From Gammaproteobacteria bacterium (GTDB lineage Bacteria; Pseudomonadota; Gammaproteobacteria; Burkholderiales; Rhodocyclaceae): a DNA stretch of 36,034 nucleotides. The notes under the pieces were generated by a model. It saw only the letters and a program-made list of their open reading frames with translations. It was not told where the DNA came from and did not search any database. Location of the stretch: the NCBI GenBank assembly GCA_029289265.1, contig JARFTX010000036.1:1-36034 (forward strand). The letters are read 5' to 3'. A program made the position numbers and the translations under genes. Below, in pieces: positions 26,411 through 33,289 of this stretch (its first letter is position 1; each line of letters begins with the position of its first letter).

Positions 26411-27274
26411 TCAGCGTGGCGGCAGGTAGGTCAGCGGATCGACCGGGCGGCCCTGCCTGCGGATCTCGAAGTGCAGCTTGGGCCGGTCAGCATCGGTGCT
26501 ACCGATCTCGGCGATTCTCTGGCCCTGGGTGACGGTGTCGCCTTCCTTCACCAGCAAGGTCTGGTTATGCGCGTACGCGCTCAGGTAATTCTCGTCGTGC
26601 TTGATGATGATGAGCTTGCCGTAGCCACGCAGGCCGCTGCCCGAATACACCACCTGACCCGCCGCCGAGGCGAGCACAGGGTCTCCTGGATTGCCGGCAA
26701 TGTCGACGCCCTTGTTGGTCGCCTCGTCAAAGCGCGCGATCAGGGGCCCCGGCGCCGGCCACAGCCAGGCCGAATCGACCGGCGCTGGCGCAGCAGCGGG
26801 CGCTGACGGCAAGCTCGGCAGCGCAGTCGCCGGACGGACCGCCGCCCAGGCTTGGTCGCTGTATGGCTGCCGCCCGCCTTTGGGGTCGTGTTTGATCGGG
26901 ACGGCCAGAATGGTCGCGTCCGGTGTCACGGGGGAAATCTCTATGGGTCGAGCGATGGCCACCTGCTCGGCCGGCTCGACCGCCCGCGGCGGGGCGATGC
27001 GGACCTCCTGTCCAACCGTGAGCTGATTCGGGTTGATCAGCCCGTTCCAGACGACGAGGTCATTGACGTTCTGTCCGTAAAGCCGCGAGATGCCCATCAG
27101 CGTGTCGCCCGGGCGAACGACATGGACTTCCTGGCGGACGGTCTGATCGGCTGCGGGGGTAGTTCCGTGCCTGATCGGCGCCGGTACCGGAGCGGCACAG
27201 CCCGCCAGCAGGGCCAGCGCGGCGGAAAGAGTCAGCGCGGTGCGCAGGCTGAAAAAATGGTTTCGGTCTGTCAT
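26411..27274 (-). CDS. nlpD: NlpD-type lipoprotein with LysM and LytM domains
   Basis: Outer-membrane lipoprotein that activates division amidases (AmiC in E. coli). 287 residues. Lipobox ALALLAGC with lipidated Cys near residue 26; LysM domain about 49-94 (VVRPGDTLMGISRLYGQNVNDLVVWNGL); LytM/M23 domain about 170-285 (NKGVDIAGNPGDPVLASAAGQVVYSG, LIIIKHDENYLSAYAHNQ, LHFEIRRQGRPVDPLTYL). The first zinc-site histidine of active M23 peptidases is absent (GVDIAG), as in other NlpD/EnvC activators, so it should not be a hydrolase itself. Overlaps pcm by 4 bases. Confidence 0.95.
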   Translation of the reverse strand: MTDRNHFFSLRTALTLSAALALLAGCAAPVPAPIRHGTTPAADQTVRQEVHVVRPGDTLMGISRLYGQNVNDLVVWNGLINPNQLTVGQEVRIAPPRAVEPAEQVAIARPIEISPVTPDATILAVPIKHDPKGGRQPYSDQAWAAVRPATALPSLPSAPAAAPAPVDSAWLWPAPGPLIARFDEATNKGVDIAGNPGDPVLASAAGQVVYSGSGLRGYGKLIIIKHDENYLSAYAHNQTLLVKEGDTVTQGQRIAEIGSTDADRPKLHFEIRRQGRPVDPLTYLPPR

Positions 27275-27921
27275 TCGGTTCCAGTTAGCAAGGGCACGAA
27301 GCGCACAGCTTCGAACCGGCTTTCCCTGTATACGTTCCCCTGCCGCTCGACCAGCGTCAGGTGTTGATCACCGCTGCCCACCGGAACAAGCATCCTGCCC
27401 CCGGCGGCGAGCTGCTGCTTGAGCGAGGCCGGAAGCTCCCGGGCTCCCGCGGCGACGATAATGGTGTCAAATGGCGCCGCTTCTGGCAAGCCGAGACTAC
27501 CATCCGCATATTTCAGCCTGACGTTGGCCAGCCGCAGCGTGCGAAGGTTCTCCCGGGCGAGATCGAGTAGCGGCCGTATCCGCTCTACGGCGAAGACTTC
27601 GGTCGCGATCTGCGACAGCACCGCCGCCTGATAGCCGCAACCTGCACCGACCTCCAGCGTCCGCCCGAGCTCACGCCCGGCGCGCAGGATCTCGATCATG
27701 CGGGCAACCACGTATGGCTGCGAGATCGTCTGCTGATAGCCGATGGGCAGCGGCGTGTCGTCGTATGCGCTGTAAGCGAGGCCCTGATCGACGAAGAGGT
27801 GGCGTGGCACGCGCATCATCGCGGCGAGCACCGCCTCGTCGCGGATACCCTGCTCGCGCAGGCGCTCGACCATGCGGGCAAGCGCCCTGTTCGAAGGCGA
27901 GAGGACGTCCCTGGAGCGCAT
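27271..27921 (-). CDS. pcm: Protein-L-isoaspartate O-methyltransferase
   Basis: Repairs isoaspartyl residues in aged proteins by SAM-dependent methylation. 216 residues. Starts MRSRDVLSPSNRALARMVERLREQGI; VPRHLFVD; the isoaspartate-site block TPLPIGYQQTISQPYVVARM; SAM motif LEVGAGCGYQAAVLSQIA; FDTIIVAAGA; C-terminal RFVPLLTG. Start set by alignment; the frame extends upstream as a shadow of surE. Stop of surE lies 2 bases before, stop of pcm overlaps nlpD: one operon. Confidence 0.95.
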   Translation of the reverse strand: MRSRDVLSPSNRALARMVERLREQGIRDEAVLAAMMRVPRHLFVDQGLAYSAYDDTPLPIGYQQTISQPYVVARMIEILRAGRELGRTLEVGAGCGYQAAVLSQIATEVFAVERIRPLLDLARENLRTLRLANVRLKYADGSLGLPEAAPFDTIIVAAGARELPASLKQQLAAGGRMLVPVGSGDQHLTLVERQGNVYRESRFEAVRFVPLLTGTE

Positions 27922-27923
27922 CG

Positions 27924-28667
27924 TCACTTGTGCAGCCAATCGGAAACGGCCGCCGTCTGGACTGTGTGGGTCAGATCGATCTGCAGGGGCGTGACCGACA
28001 CGAAGCCTTGCTCGACGGCATGGAAATCGGTGCCTTCGCCGGCATCGGCTGCTTTGCCGGCAGCACCGATCCAGTAGACCGTCTCGCCCCGCGGCGTCAC
28101 GCTGCGCACCACCTGCTCGGCTCGGTGGCGCTTGCCGAGCCGCGTCACGCGTACCCCGCGCAGCTCCGGATAGGGTCGATCGGGAATATTCACGTTGAGC
28201 AGCACCGGGTCGCGGAACGGCACCCGCACGAAGCGCTCGGCGAGGTCGCGGGCGACACGCGCGGCCGAGGTGAAGTCGCTCGCCTCCTTGCTCACCAGCG
28301 AGATGGCGATCGACGGCACGCCGAGCAGGTAGCCCTCGGTGGCCGCTGCGACGGTACCCGAGTAGATCGTATCGTCGCCCATGTTGGCGCCGTGGTTGAT
28401 GCCCGAGACAACCATGTCCGGCAGATGCTCGAACATGCCGGTGACCGCGAGGTGCACGCAGTCGGTGGGCGTCCCATTGACGAAATAGAAGCCGTTCTCG
28501 GCCTTGCGCAGCGACAACGGCCGGTCGAGCGTCAGCGAATTGCTTGCGCCGCTGCGGTCTCGCTCGGGCGCCACCACCGTGACATCGCCGACCTCGCGCA
28601 GCGCTGCCGCGAGCGCCGCCAGGCCGGGCGCGAAATAGCCGTCGTCGTTGCTGAGGAGAATGCGCAT
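27924..28667 (-). CDS. surE: 5'/3'-nucleotidase SurE
   Basis: Metal-dependent nucleotidase of the stationary-phase survival operon. 247 residues. N-terminal [15 protein letters not shown] holds the metal-binding aspartates 8 and 9; [10 protein letters not shown] gives the ligand serine; [20 protein letters not shown] gives the asparagine and the SurE signature. First gene of surE-pcm-nlpD-rpoS. The upstream 239 bases hold no convincing promoter; TAAGAT about 70 bases upstream is a weak -10 candidate. Confidence 0.95.
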   Translation of the reverse strand: MRILLSNDDGYFAPGLAALAAALREVGDVTVVAPERDRSGASNSLTLDRPLSLRKAENGFYFVNGTPTDCVHLAVTGMFEHLPDMVVSGINHGANMGDDTIYSGTVAAATEGYLLGVPSIAISLVSKEASDFTSAARVARDLAERFVRVPFRDPVLLNVNIPDRPYPELRGVRVTRLGKRHRAEQVVRSVTPRGETVYWIGAAGKAADAGEGTDFHAVEQGFVSVTPLQIDLTHTVQTAAVSDWLHK

Positions 28668-28842
28668 GGAATTCCGCCCGACGTGCTGCAGTCTGGCCGA
28701 GCCGCCGGGTCAGGTCGTGATCTGGAACGAAAATCTTAGCACATCGGGGGGGCAATCTTGGCATCCGGAAATCGCATGCAGGGGCTAGGCCTTCTCGCAT
28801 GCGAACTGGCCCAGTCGACGAAGATCCACCGCCGCTTCGCCG

Positions 28843-28878
28843 AGCATCCGCCGCCCTTCCCGGCGGCTCCCGGATGCT
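28843..28878. terminator. large stem-loop between surE and the lipid operon
   Basis: AGCATCCG (28843-28850) pairs perfectly with CGGATGCT (28871-28878), and inside it CCGCC (28851-28855) pairs with GGCGG (28862-28866), with a CTCC bulge. It sits 28 bases past the stop of the SnoaL-like gene and could end that leftward operon. No T-run. Two GCATGC hexamers 23 bases apart (28774-28779, 28797-28802) also lie in this gap. Confidence 0.35.
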
Positions 28879-28906
28879 GCTGGATCAGGAGAACCCGAGA
28901 CCGGAA

Positions 28907-29380
28907 TCAGGCGCCCGGCGCCGCCAGCTTGCGCCGCAGCCTGCGCACGATTGCGCCGATTACCGGCAGCCTCGCATAGAGCTCGCCCGCCGCATCCCAA
29001 TAGTCGCGGTGCTGCGCGACACGACCGCTCGAATCGATCTGCAACAGGCTCGCGCCACGGATCACAGTCTCACGCCCCCTCAGGAGCAAGCGGAACTCCC
29101 AGGCAAGCATCGCCTGCGTTCCCTGCGCGATCGTGGTCGTGACGACGAATCGGGGTGAATCGACGGTCGCGAACATGTGCTCGAACACGCGCCGGATCGC
29201 GCCTTTGCCGACCACGGCGTTGAACGGATCCTCGAATCGCGCGTCGGCTGCGTAGATGTCGCCGAGCCGCCCCAGGGATTGCGGCGTCAAGGTCTCGTAG
29301 AAATGAGCCACCCGCGCCGCGACCGCGGCGGCATCGGGCGAATCGGCCTCGAGCTCGCTCCGACCCGGGGCCCTGCTCAC
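28907..29380 (-). CDS. SnoaL/NTF2-like fold protein
   Basis: 157 residues from GTG 29380, whose GTGA overlaps the stop of the cyclopropane-synthase gene. NTF2/SnoaL-like pattern: VAARVAHFYETLTPQSLGRLGDIYAADARFEDPFNAVVGKGAIRRVFEHMFATV, then beta strands RFVVTTTIAQGTQAMLAWEFRLLLRG and VIRGASLLQID, HRDYWDAAGELYARLP. Small NTF2-like proteins are regularly found with DUF1365 and Cfa-like genes in stress-induced lipid-modification clusters; catalytic function is not known. No ATG start is available in frame near the family start, which supports the GTG call. Confidence 0.8.
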   Translation of the reverse strand: MSRAPGRSELEADSPDAAAVAARVAHFYETLTPQSLGRLGDIYAADARFEDPFNAVVGKGAIRRVFEHMFATVDSPRFVVTTTIAQGTQAMLAWEFRLLLRGRETVIRGASLLQIDSSGRVAQHRDYWDAAGELYARLPVIGAIVRRLRRKLAAPGA

Positions 29381-30600
29381 CGTGCAGGCGCCAAGGTGTA
29401 GTGATGCACATCCAGATCGCCGCTGGCAAACCCCGCCTGACAATAGGCCAGATAGAAGCGCCACATGCGAATGAAGCGCTCGGAGTACCCCTGGGCGCGC
29501 ACCGCTGCGGCGGCCCCGAGAAACTTGCGCTCCCACTGCTTCAACGTGAGCCGGTAGTCGGCGCCGAAGGCGTGATCCTCCACAACATCCAAACCAGCCC
29601 GGCGGGCGGAGCGGGCGACGGACGCGGGGCTTGGCAACATGCCGCCCGGGAAGACATGCCGCTGGATGAAATCCGTACCGCGACGGTAGTCGGCAAAGAG
29701 CTGATCGTCGATCGTGATGGTCTGCACCACGCAACGCCCACCCGGCGCGAGCCGCCCGGCGATCTGGGAGAAGTACTGCGGCCAGTAGCGCTCGCCGACC
29801 GCCTCCAGCATCTCGATCGAGACGATGTGATCGTACGTTCCCCGTACGTCGCGGTAGTCGCAGAGGGCAAATTCGACCCGATCCGCGTAACCGCCGCTGC
29901 GGGCCCGCGCCTGCGCGTAGTCGAGTTGAGCCGGCGACAGGGTGATGCCCAGCACGCGGCAGTCGAACTCGGTGGCCGCGACCTCGGCGAAACCGCCCCA
30001 GCCGCAGCCGATCTCGAGCATCATCTGGCCTGGCCGAGGCGCGAGCTGCCCGAGGATTCGGCGGTACTTGCGAAGCTGTGCATCCCGAAGCGGCTCGTCC
30101 GCCGAAGCGAACAAGGCCGCGGAATAGCTCATGGTCGGGTCGAGCCACAAGGCATAGAAGTCGTTGCCGAGATCGTAATGCGACTCGATATTGCGGCGCG
30201 CCCCGGCGCGCGTGTTGGCGCGCAGCAGATGGCGGATGCGTTCGAACACGAGGCTCGGCGCTCGACCATGAATCGCCGCGCGCAGTCGATCGCGGTTCCC
30301 TGCCAGCAAGGTCAGCAGCGCCGCGAGATCATCGGTATCCCAGAGGCCGTCCATCCAGCTCTCGGCGAAACCGATGTCACCCCGCGCAAGCGACTCGGCG
30401 AACACGCCGTGATCGCGCACGCGCAGATGCGCCACGAGCGCCCCGAGCCCCGCGCGCAGTCGTGTGCCGTCGGGAAGCTCCACGCCGAGCGCTCCACCGA
30501 CCACAGCGTCGAGCAGATTGAGTGCTTGACGCGTCGGGCGCGGCAGATGGTAGAGAGGCGCGCTTGCGAGCGGTTGCAAGGCGTGATCAAGCGTATTCAT
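29377..30600 (-). CDS. cfa: Cyclopropane-fatty-acyl-phospholipid synthase family methyltransferase
   Basis: SAM-dependent enzyme that adds a methyl-derived carbon to unsaturated phospholipid acyl chains; paralogues in similar clusters methylate other lipids (furan fatty acid route). 407 residues. N-terminal lipid-binding part (GVFAESLARGDIGFAESWMDGLWDTDDLAALL), then NIESHYDLGNDFYALWLDPTMSYSAALF, SAM motif MLEIGCGWGGFAEVAA, YDHIVSIEMLEAVGERYWPQYF, IQRHVFPGGMLPSPA, and a C-terminal RMWRFYLAYCQAGFASGDLDVHHYTL. The last block is the form seen in the DUF1365-linked subgroup. Start at ATG 30600 overlaps the DUF1365 stop by one base. Confidence 0.93.
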   Translation of the reverse strand: MNTLDHALQPLASAPLYHLPRPTRQALNLLDAVVGGALGVELPDGTRLRAGLGALVAHLRVRDHGVFAESLARGDIGFAESWMDGLWDTDDLAALLTLLAGNRDRLRAAIHGRAPSLVFERIRHLLRANTRAGARRNIESHYDLGNDFYALWLDPTMSYSAALFASADEPLRDAQLRKYRRILGQLAPRPGQMMLEIGCGWGGFAEVAATEFDCRVLGITLSPAQLDYAQARARSGGYADRVEFALCDYRDVRGTYDHIVSIEMLEAVGERYWPQYFSQIAGRLAPGGRCVVQTITIDDQLFADYRRGTDFIQRHVFPGGMLPSPASVARSARRAGLDVVEDHAFGADYRLTLKQWERKFLGAAAAVRAQGYSERFIRMWRFYLAYCQAGFASGDLDVHHYTLAPAR

Positions 30601-31466
30601 CAAGTGGTCTCCTCGATCGGGGGCGGAGGTTTGCGATGGAAGGTCGCCCGCCGCATCAGCAGTCGCAACGCTTGCCAGTGGATTCGAGCGACTACGCCCA
30701 ATATCGTGATGGGGTGGCGCACCAGCCAGCGGGCGAGCGCGCCGGCGCGCAAGGGCTCGGCCCGCCCGGACAACCGCGTGCCCAATCGGCGCACGCCATC
30801 GTCCCAAAGGTCGACCGCCACCGAATGCACGTCGCCGCGACGCTGGAAACGGAAGCGATACTCGCCCCGCACCGGAAAGAAGGGCGATACGTGAAAGCAC
30901 TTCGGCACGACGAGTTGGTCCCCATCACCGATGGGACGCAGATCCGGGTGATGCACCAGATAGTTGTGATGCTCGCCGAAGGTGTTGTTCACCTCGGCCA
31001 GCACCACCCGCAATTTGCCGGCACGGTCATGGCAGAACCAGAAGCTCACCGGATTGAAGACGTGCCCGAAGATGCGCGGCATGGTCTGCAGAATGACTTC
31101 ACCGTCGCAGACGGTGGCGAGTCCTCGCCGATCGAGCAAGGCCTGCAGCCACGGCAGCAGGGGCGAACCGTCGCGGGGACCATGATCCCGGCTGCGGACG
31201 CTGAACACGTCGGGCCGGTCGATGCCGAGCAGCGGCACCGCAACTGCGTCCAGGCGCGACAGCGGCAGGCGCAGATAGGCAGCGTGATAGACGAATCTGT
31301 TCGAAACCGATCGCTGTACCGATGGCAAACCCTGCGCATGAACCAGCGCCTCAGCTCCTTCGGCTTCGCCGCGGCTCGTCGGGCCAATCCGCCCCGGCAC
31401 TTCGGTCCGCTCTCCGAAGCGCTCATGGACGACCGCACCGAAACAGACAGCAGGCTCGGTAAGCAT
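30600..31466 (-). CDS. DUF1365 family protein
   Basis: 288 residues from ATG 31466. DUF1365 landmarks: N-terminal PAVCFGAVVHERF, NRFVYHAAYLRLPLSRLD, LGIDRPDVFSVRSRDHG, ILQTMPRIFGHVFNPVSFWFCHD, VLAEVNNTFGEHHNYLV, KCFHVSPFFPVRGEYRFRF, and an RHPITILGVVARIHWQALRLLMRR tail. The distance between the VVHERF and NRFVY motifs is about 30 residues longer than I would expect for the family, so the N-terminus holds an unusual insert. Function unproven; the family travels with Cfa-like methyltransferases and is thought to act in membrane-lipid modification. TGATG overlap with an 18-codon ORF upstream. Confidence 0.88.
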   Translation of the reverse strand: MLTEPAVCFGAVVHERFGERTEVPGRIGPTSRGEAEGAEALVHAQGLPSVQRSVSNRFVYHAAYLRLPLSRLDAVAVPLLGIDRPDVFSVRSRDHGPRDGSPLLPWLQALLDRRGLATVCDGEVILQTMPRIFGHVFNPVSFWFCHDRAGKLRVVLAEVNNTFGEHHNYLVHHPDLRPIGDGDQLVVPKCFHVSPFFPVRGEYRFRFQRRGDVHSVAVDLWDDGVRRLGTRLSGRAEPLRAGALARWLVRHPITILGVVARIHWQALRLLMRRATFHRKPPPPIEETT

Positions 31467-31522
31467 CACGACGGCGCTCTTTTACGGCCGATTCCAAGCG
31501 GGGCGGCCGCTTTCGCGTTCAC
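31466..31522 (-). other. 18-codon ORF bridging two genes, possible remnant
   Basis: A GTG overlapping the stop of the exported-protein gene (GTGA) opens an 18-codon frame (VNAKAAAPLGIGRKRAPS) that stops in TGATG at the DUF1365 start. In related clusters an FAD-dependent oxidoreductase often precedes DUF1365 and begins with a short Ala-rich segment. The fragment may be what is left of such a gene or only a translational bridge. No ribosome binding site is obvious. Confidence 0.3.
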
Positions 31523-31764
31523 GGATGCTCCAGAACGGCTGCCGCGGCGAGCGGAACAGGGAAATCACCTCGGTGGACCCAAAGCAGCAGCGCGACCGGC
31601 GCGTGCGCCACCTCTTCCGTCTCAGGCTGCGCCTGCCAGAGCGCGCCATCAGGGTCGCTACAGGATTTCGGTCCGGCCTGCCTGTCGGCATTGGCCGCGA
31701 GCACGGTTCCCGCACCCAGCATCGCAAGGCAGCCTAGGCGCCAGATGGATTGAAAGGTTTTCAT
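31519..31764 (-). CDS. small predicted exported protein, unrecognised
   Basis: 81 residues. A good signal peptide: basic start MKTFQSIWR, hydrophobic LGCLAMLGAGTV, cleavage after VLA. The mature part, about 57 residues, has one cysteine (SCSDPDGALWQ) and ends in a Pro/Ala-rich stretch LLLWVHRGDFPVPLAAAAVLEHP. I recognise no family. It is the first gene after the palindromic operator and promoter; the ATG is only 2 bases from the proximal palindrome. The stop overlaps the next short frame by GTGA. Since the mature part is so short, it may be a truncated gene. Confidence 0.5.
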   Translation of the reverse strand: MKTFQSIWRLGCLAMLGAGTVLAANADRQAGPKSCSDPDGALWQAQPETEEVAHAPVALLLWVHRGDFPVPLAAAAVLEHP

Positions 31765-31766
31765 TG

Positions 31767-31781
31767 TTTGTCCTGGACAAA
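31767..31781. promoter_or_regulatory. 15-bp palindrome, operator copy 1
   Basis: TTTGTCC-T-GGACAAA, a perfect palindrome with 7-bp arms. It lies between the predicted promoter and the first ATG of the lipid operon. Centre at 31774. Confidence 0.75.
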
Positions 31782-31796
31782 GTTAGCGACAACTGC

Positions 31797-31825
31797 AAGG
31801 TAGATCCGGCCAACAGATTTGTCAA
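31797..31825 (-). promoter_or_regulatory. predicted promoter of the DUF1365-cfa operon
   Basis: Reading leftward: consensus -35 TTGACA (31825-31820), 17-base spacer, -10-like TACCTT (31802-31797). The -35 is perfect and the -10 matches 3 of 6, a layout that leaves room for regulation. Operator copy 2 ends 3 bases before the -35 and copy 1 lies between the -10 and the ATG. Confidence 0.55.
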
Positions 31826-31828
31826 CGC

Positions 31829-31843
31829 TTTGTCCAGGACATC
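31829..31843. promoter_or_regulatory. palindromic operator copy 2
   Basis: TTTGTCC-A-GGACATC, arms matching over 5 bp each side of the centre. Within it, 31826-31842 (CGCTTTGTCCAGGACAT) is identical over 17 bases to copy 3 near the regulator gene. The centres of copies 1 and 2 are 62 bases apart, close to six helical turns. Confidence 0.7.
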
Positions 31844-32043
31844 CGCAGATTGCGGCGACTGAGAATCACGGGAATGGGCCGAACCTCATGCAGGATCGCA
31901 CCCCTGAATGGCGCAAGAATGCGAACGGCCCCGACGGCAGGACCGTCATGCACAAGCGTCGCTGTTTCGGAGACCCATGCGCCGGGGTCGCGGCAAAGCT
32001 CGGGCGGAGCACCGCTCCTCAGCCCCGCCACGATGGGCGCGTG

Positions 32044-33027
32044 CTACGCCTCTGGGCTGGATGTGTCGCGCCAGTTCCGCAAGGCGGCGAGGACATCGTC
32101 GAGACGATCGACGATCTGCACCCCGGGCAGCCGCTTGTGCTTGCCCCGCACGGCCGCGCCCCCGGCCCACAGGGCAATCCGTGGCGGCAGCATGGCCCGC
32201 AACTCGAGCAGCGCGTCGATCGCCTGCCGCACCGGATAAGCGGTACTGAACGACAACCCGACGACGTCGAAATCGCCGGCGAGCGCGGCAGCGGGAATAT
32301 CCGTCATGGGCGTGCGTGCGCCGAGCGACACACAGGCCGCCCCCTCGGGCACCAGCATCGCCTCGGCCATCAGCAGACCGAGCACGTGCTGCTCTTCGGG
32401 CAAGGTGGTGAGCAGAACTCTCGGCCGCCCCACGCTGTCATGGGCACCGATGGCCCCGCGCAGCAGATTCTGCACCTGCTCGGAAAACAAATGCTCGTCG
32501 GCGACTTCGATCTCGCCCCGCATCCACGCCTCGCCAACCGCTTGCGCAAGCGGTGCAACCGTCTCCACAACAAAGCGCTGCAGGCCTTGCTTGAGCAACG
32601 CCTGACGCAAGGCCGCCGAAAGATCGGCACTGCGATGCAGGCGCACGAGTTTTAGCATTGGGGCGATATCGGCCGCCGACGCGAGCTCGGCATCGCTCAC
32701 GCCGGGATGCTCCTCGAGCATCCGCGCCAGTGCTTCGGCGGATGCGTGAACGATGCGCGCGGGACGCTGGCCGTGATCAACGAGGCGCCGCATCAGCCGC
32801 AGCTTGTCCACCTGGGCCGGCGGATAAAGCCGCTCGCCATGGGCATCGCGCATCGGGTCGGGAAATCCATAACGCCGCTCCCACATCCGCAGCGTGTCCT
32901 TGGGCAAACCGGTATCGCGCTCGACCGCCGAAATACCCAGATAAGGGCGATCGGCCTCGGTGGCAGCAGCAGCCACTGCCGGTTCCGTTGCCGGATTATC
33001 GGATCTGGGCACCGACCGGCCAGTCAT
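32044..33027 (-). CDS. MerR-family regulator with cobalamin-binding domain (CarH/LitR-like)
   Basis: Predicted DNA-binding photoreceptor or B12 sensor. 327 residues. MerR winged helix at 29-95 (YLGISAVERDTGLPKDTLRMWERRYGF). The helical bundle that caps adenosylcobalamin follows, with Trp168 and Glu178-His179 in EAWMRGEIEVADEHLFSEQV, equivalent to the Trp and Glu-His of CarH. The Rossmann B12 domain has E212-x-H214-x-x-G217 (lower axial histidine), VSLGARTP, GLSFST and LWAGGAAV. So all cobalamin-contact positions I can check are kept. In CarH, light breaks the Co-C bond, the tetramer falls apart and promoters are released. Start at ATG 33027; a TTG start at 33072 is also open. Sites of one palindrome flank both it and the cfa operon. 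Confidence 0.88.
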   Translation of the reverse strand: MTGRSVPRSDNPATEPAVAAAATEADRPYLGISAVERDTGLPKDTLRMWERRYGFPDPMRDAHGERLYPPAQVDKLRLMRRLVDHGQRPARIVHASAEALARMLEEHPGVSDAELASAADIAPMLKLVRLHRSADLSAALRQALLKQGLQRFVVETVAPLAQAVGEAWMRGEIEVADEHLFSEQVQNLLRGAIGAHDSVGRPRVLLTTLPEEQHVLGLLMAEAMLVPEGAACVSLGARTPMTDIPAAALAGDFDVVGLSFSTAYPVRQAIDALLELRAMLPPRIALWAGGAAVRGKHKRLPGVQIVDRLDDVLAALRNWRDTSSPEA

Positions 33028-33099
33028 TGCTTGAAATCGTCCACAGCGCAGGCCTGCAGAAAGGGGGTCCAAGTCGAGATCGTAGCTTGCTCATTGCGC

Positions 33100-33114
33100 T
33101 TTGTCCAGGACATA
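33100..33114. promoter_or_regulatory. palindromic operator copy 3, upstream of the MerR gene
   Basis: TTTGTCC-A-GGACATA, 73 bases upstream of the regulator ATG, in the gap that also precedes the divergent KaiC-like/PPDK gene. 33097-33113 is identical to 31826-31842. No consensus -35 follows here (CAATGA occupies that position), so this promoter would be weaker. Suggests autoregulation. Confidence 0.7.
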
Positions 33115-33289
33115 AAGGCGATTCATGAGTGCAATCGACTCAGCTTAGTTGCCGCAAGGGACAACAGGAATGCACGCGCCGATTCTTGTTCAATTGCCGG
33201 TGCGAGGGCACGGGGTGCACTGACTCGTCCAAAGCTGCCTGGGAGGCAAGCCCCTGTACAAGCGAAGCGTCGGCGGATAGGGTTTCGCC

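Noticed and set aside
28758-28979. small plus-strand frame in the gap before surE
   Set aside because: Runs into the coding DNA of the SnoaL-like gene on the other strand, composition not protein-like, no start signal.
31822-32031. 69-codon minus-strand frame between the MerR gene and the lipid-operon promoter
   Set aside because: GTG start without ribosome binding site, no family, and its last codons run through operator copy 2 and the approach to the -35; more likely untranslated leader.
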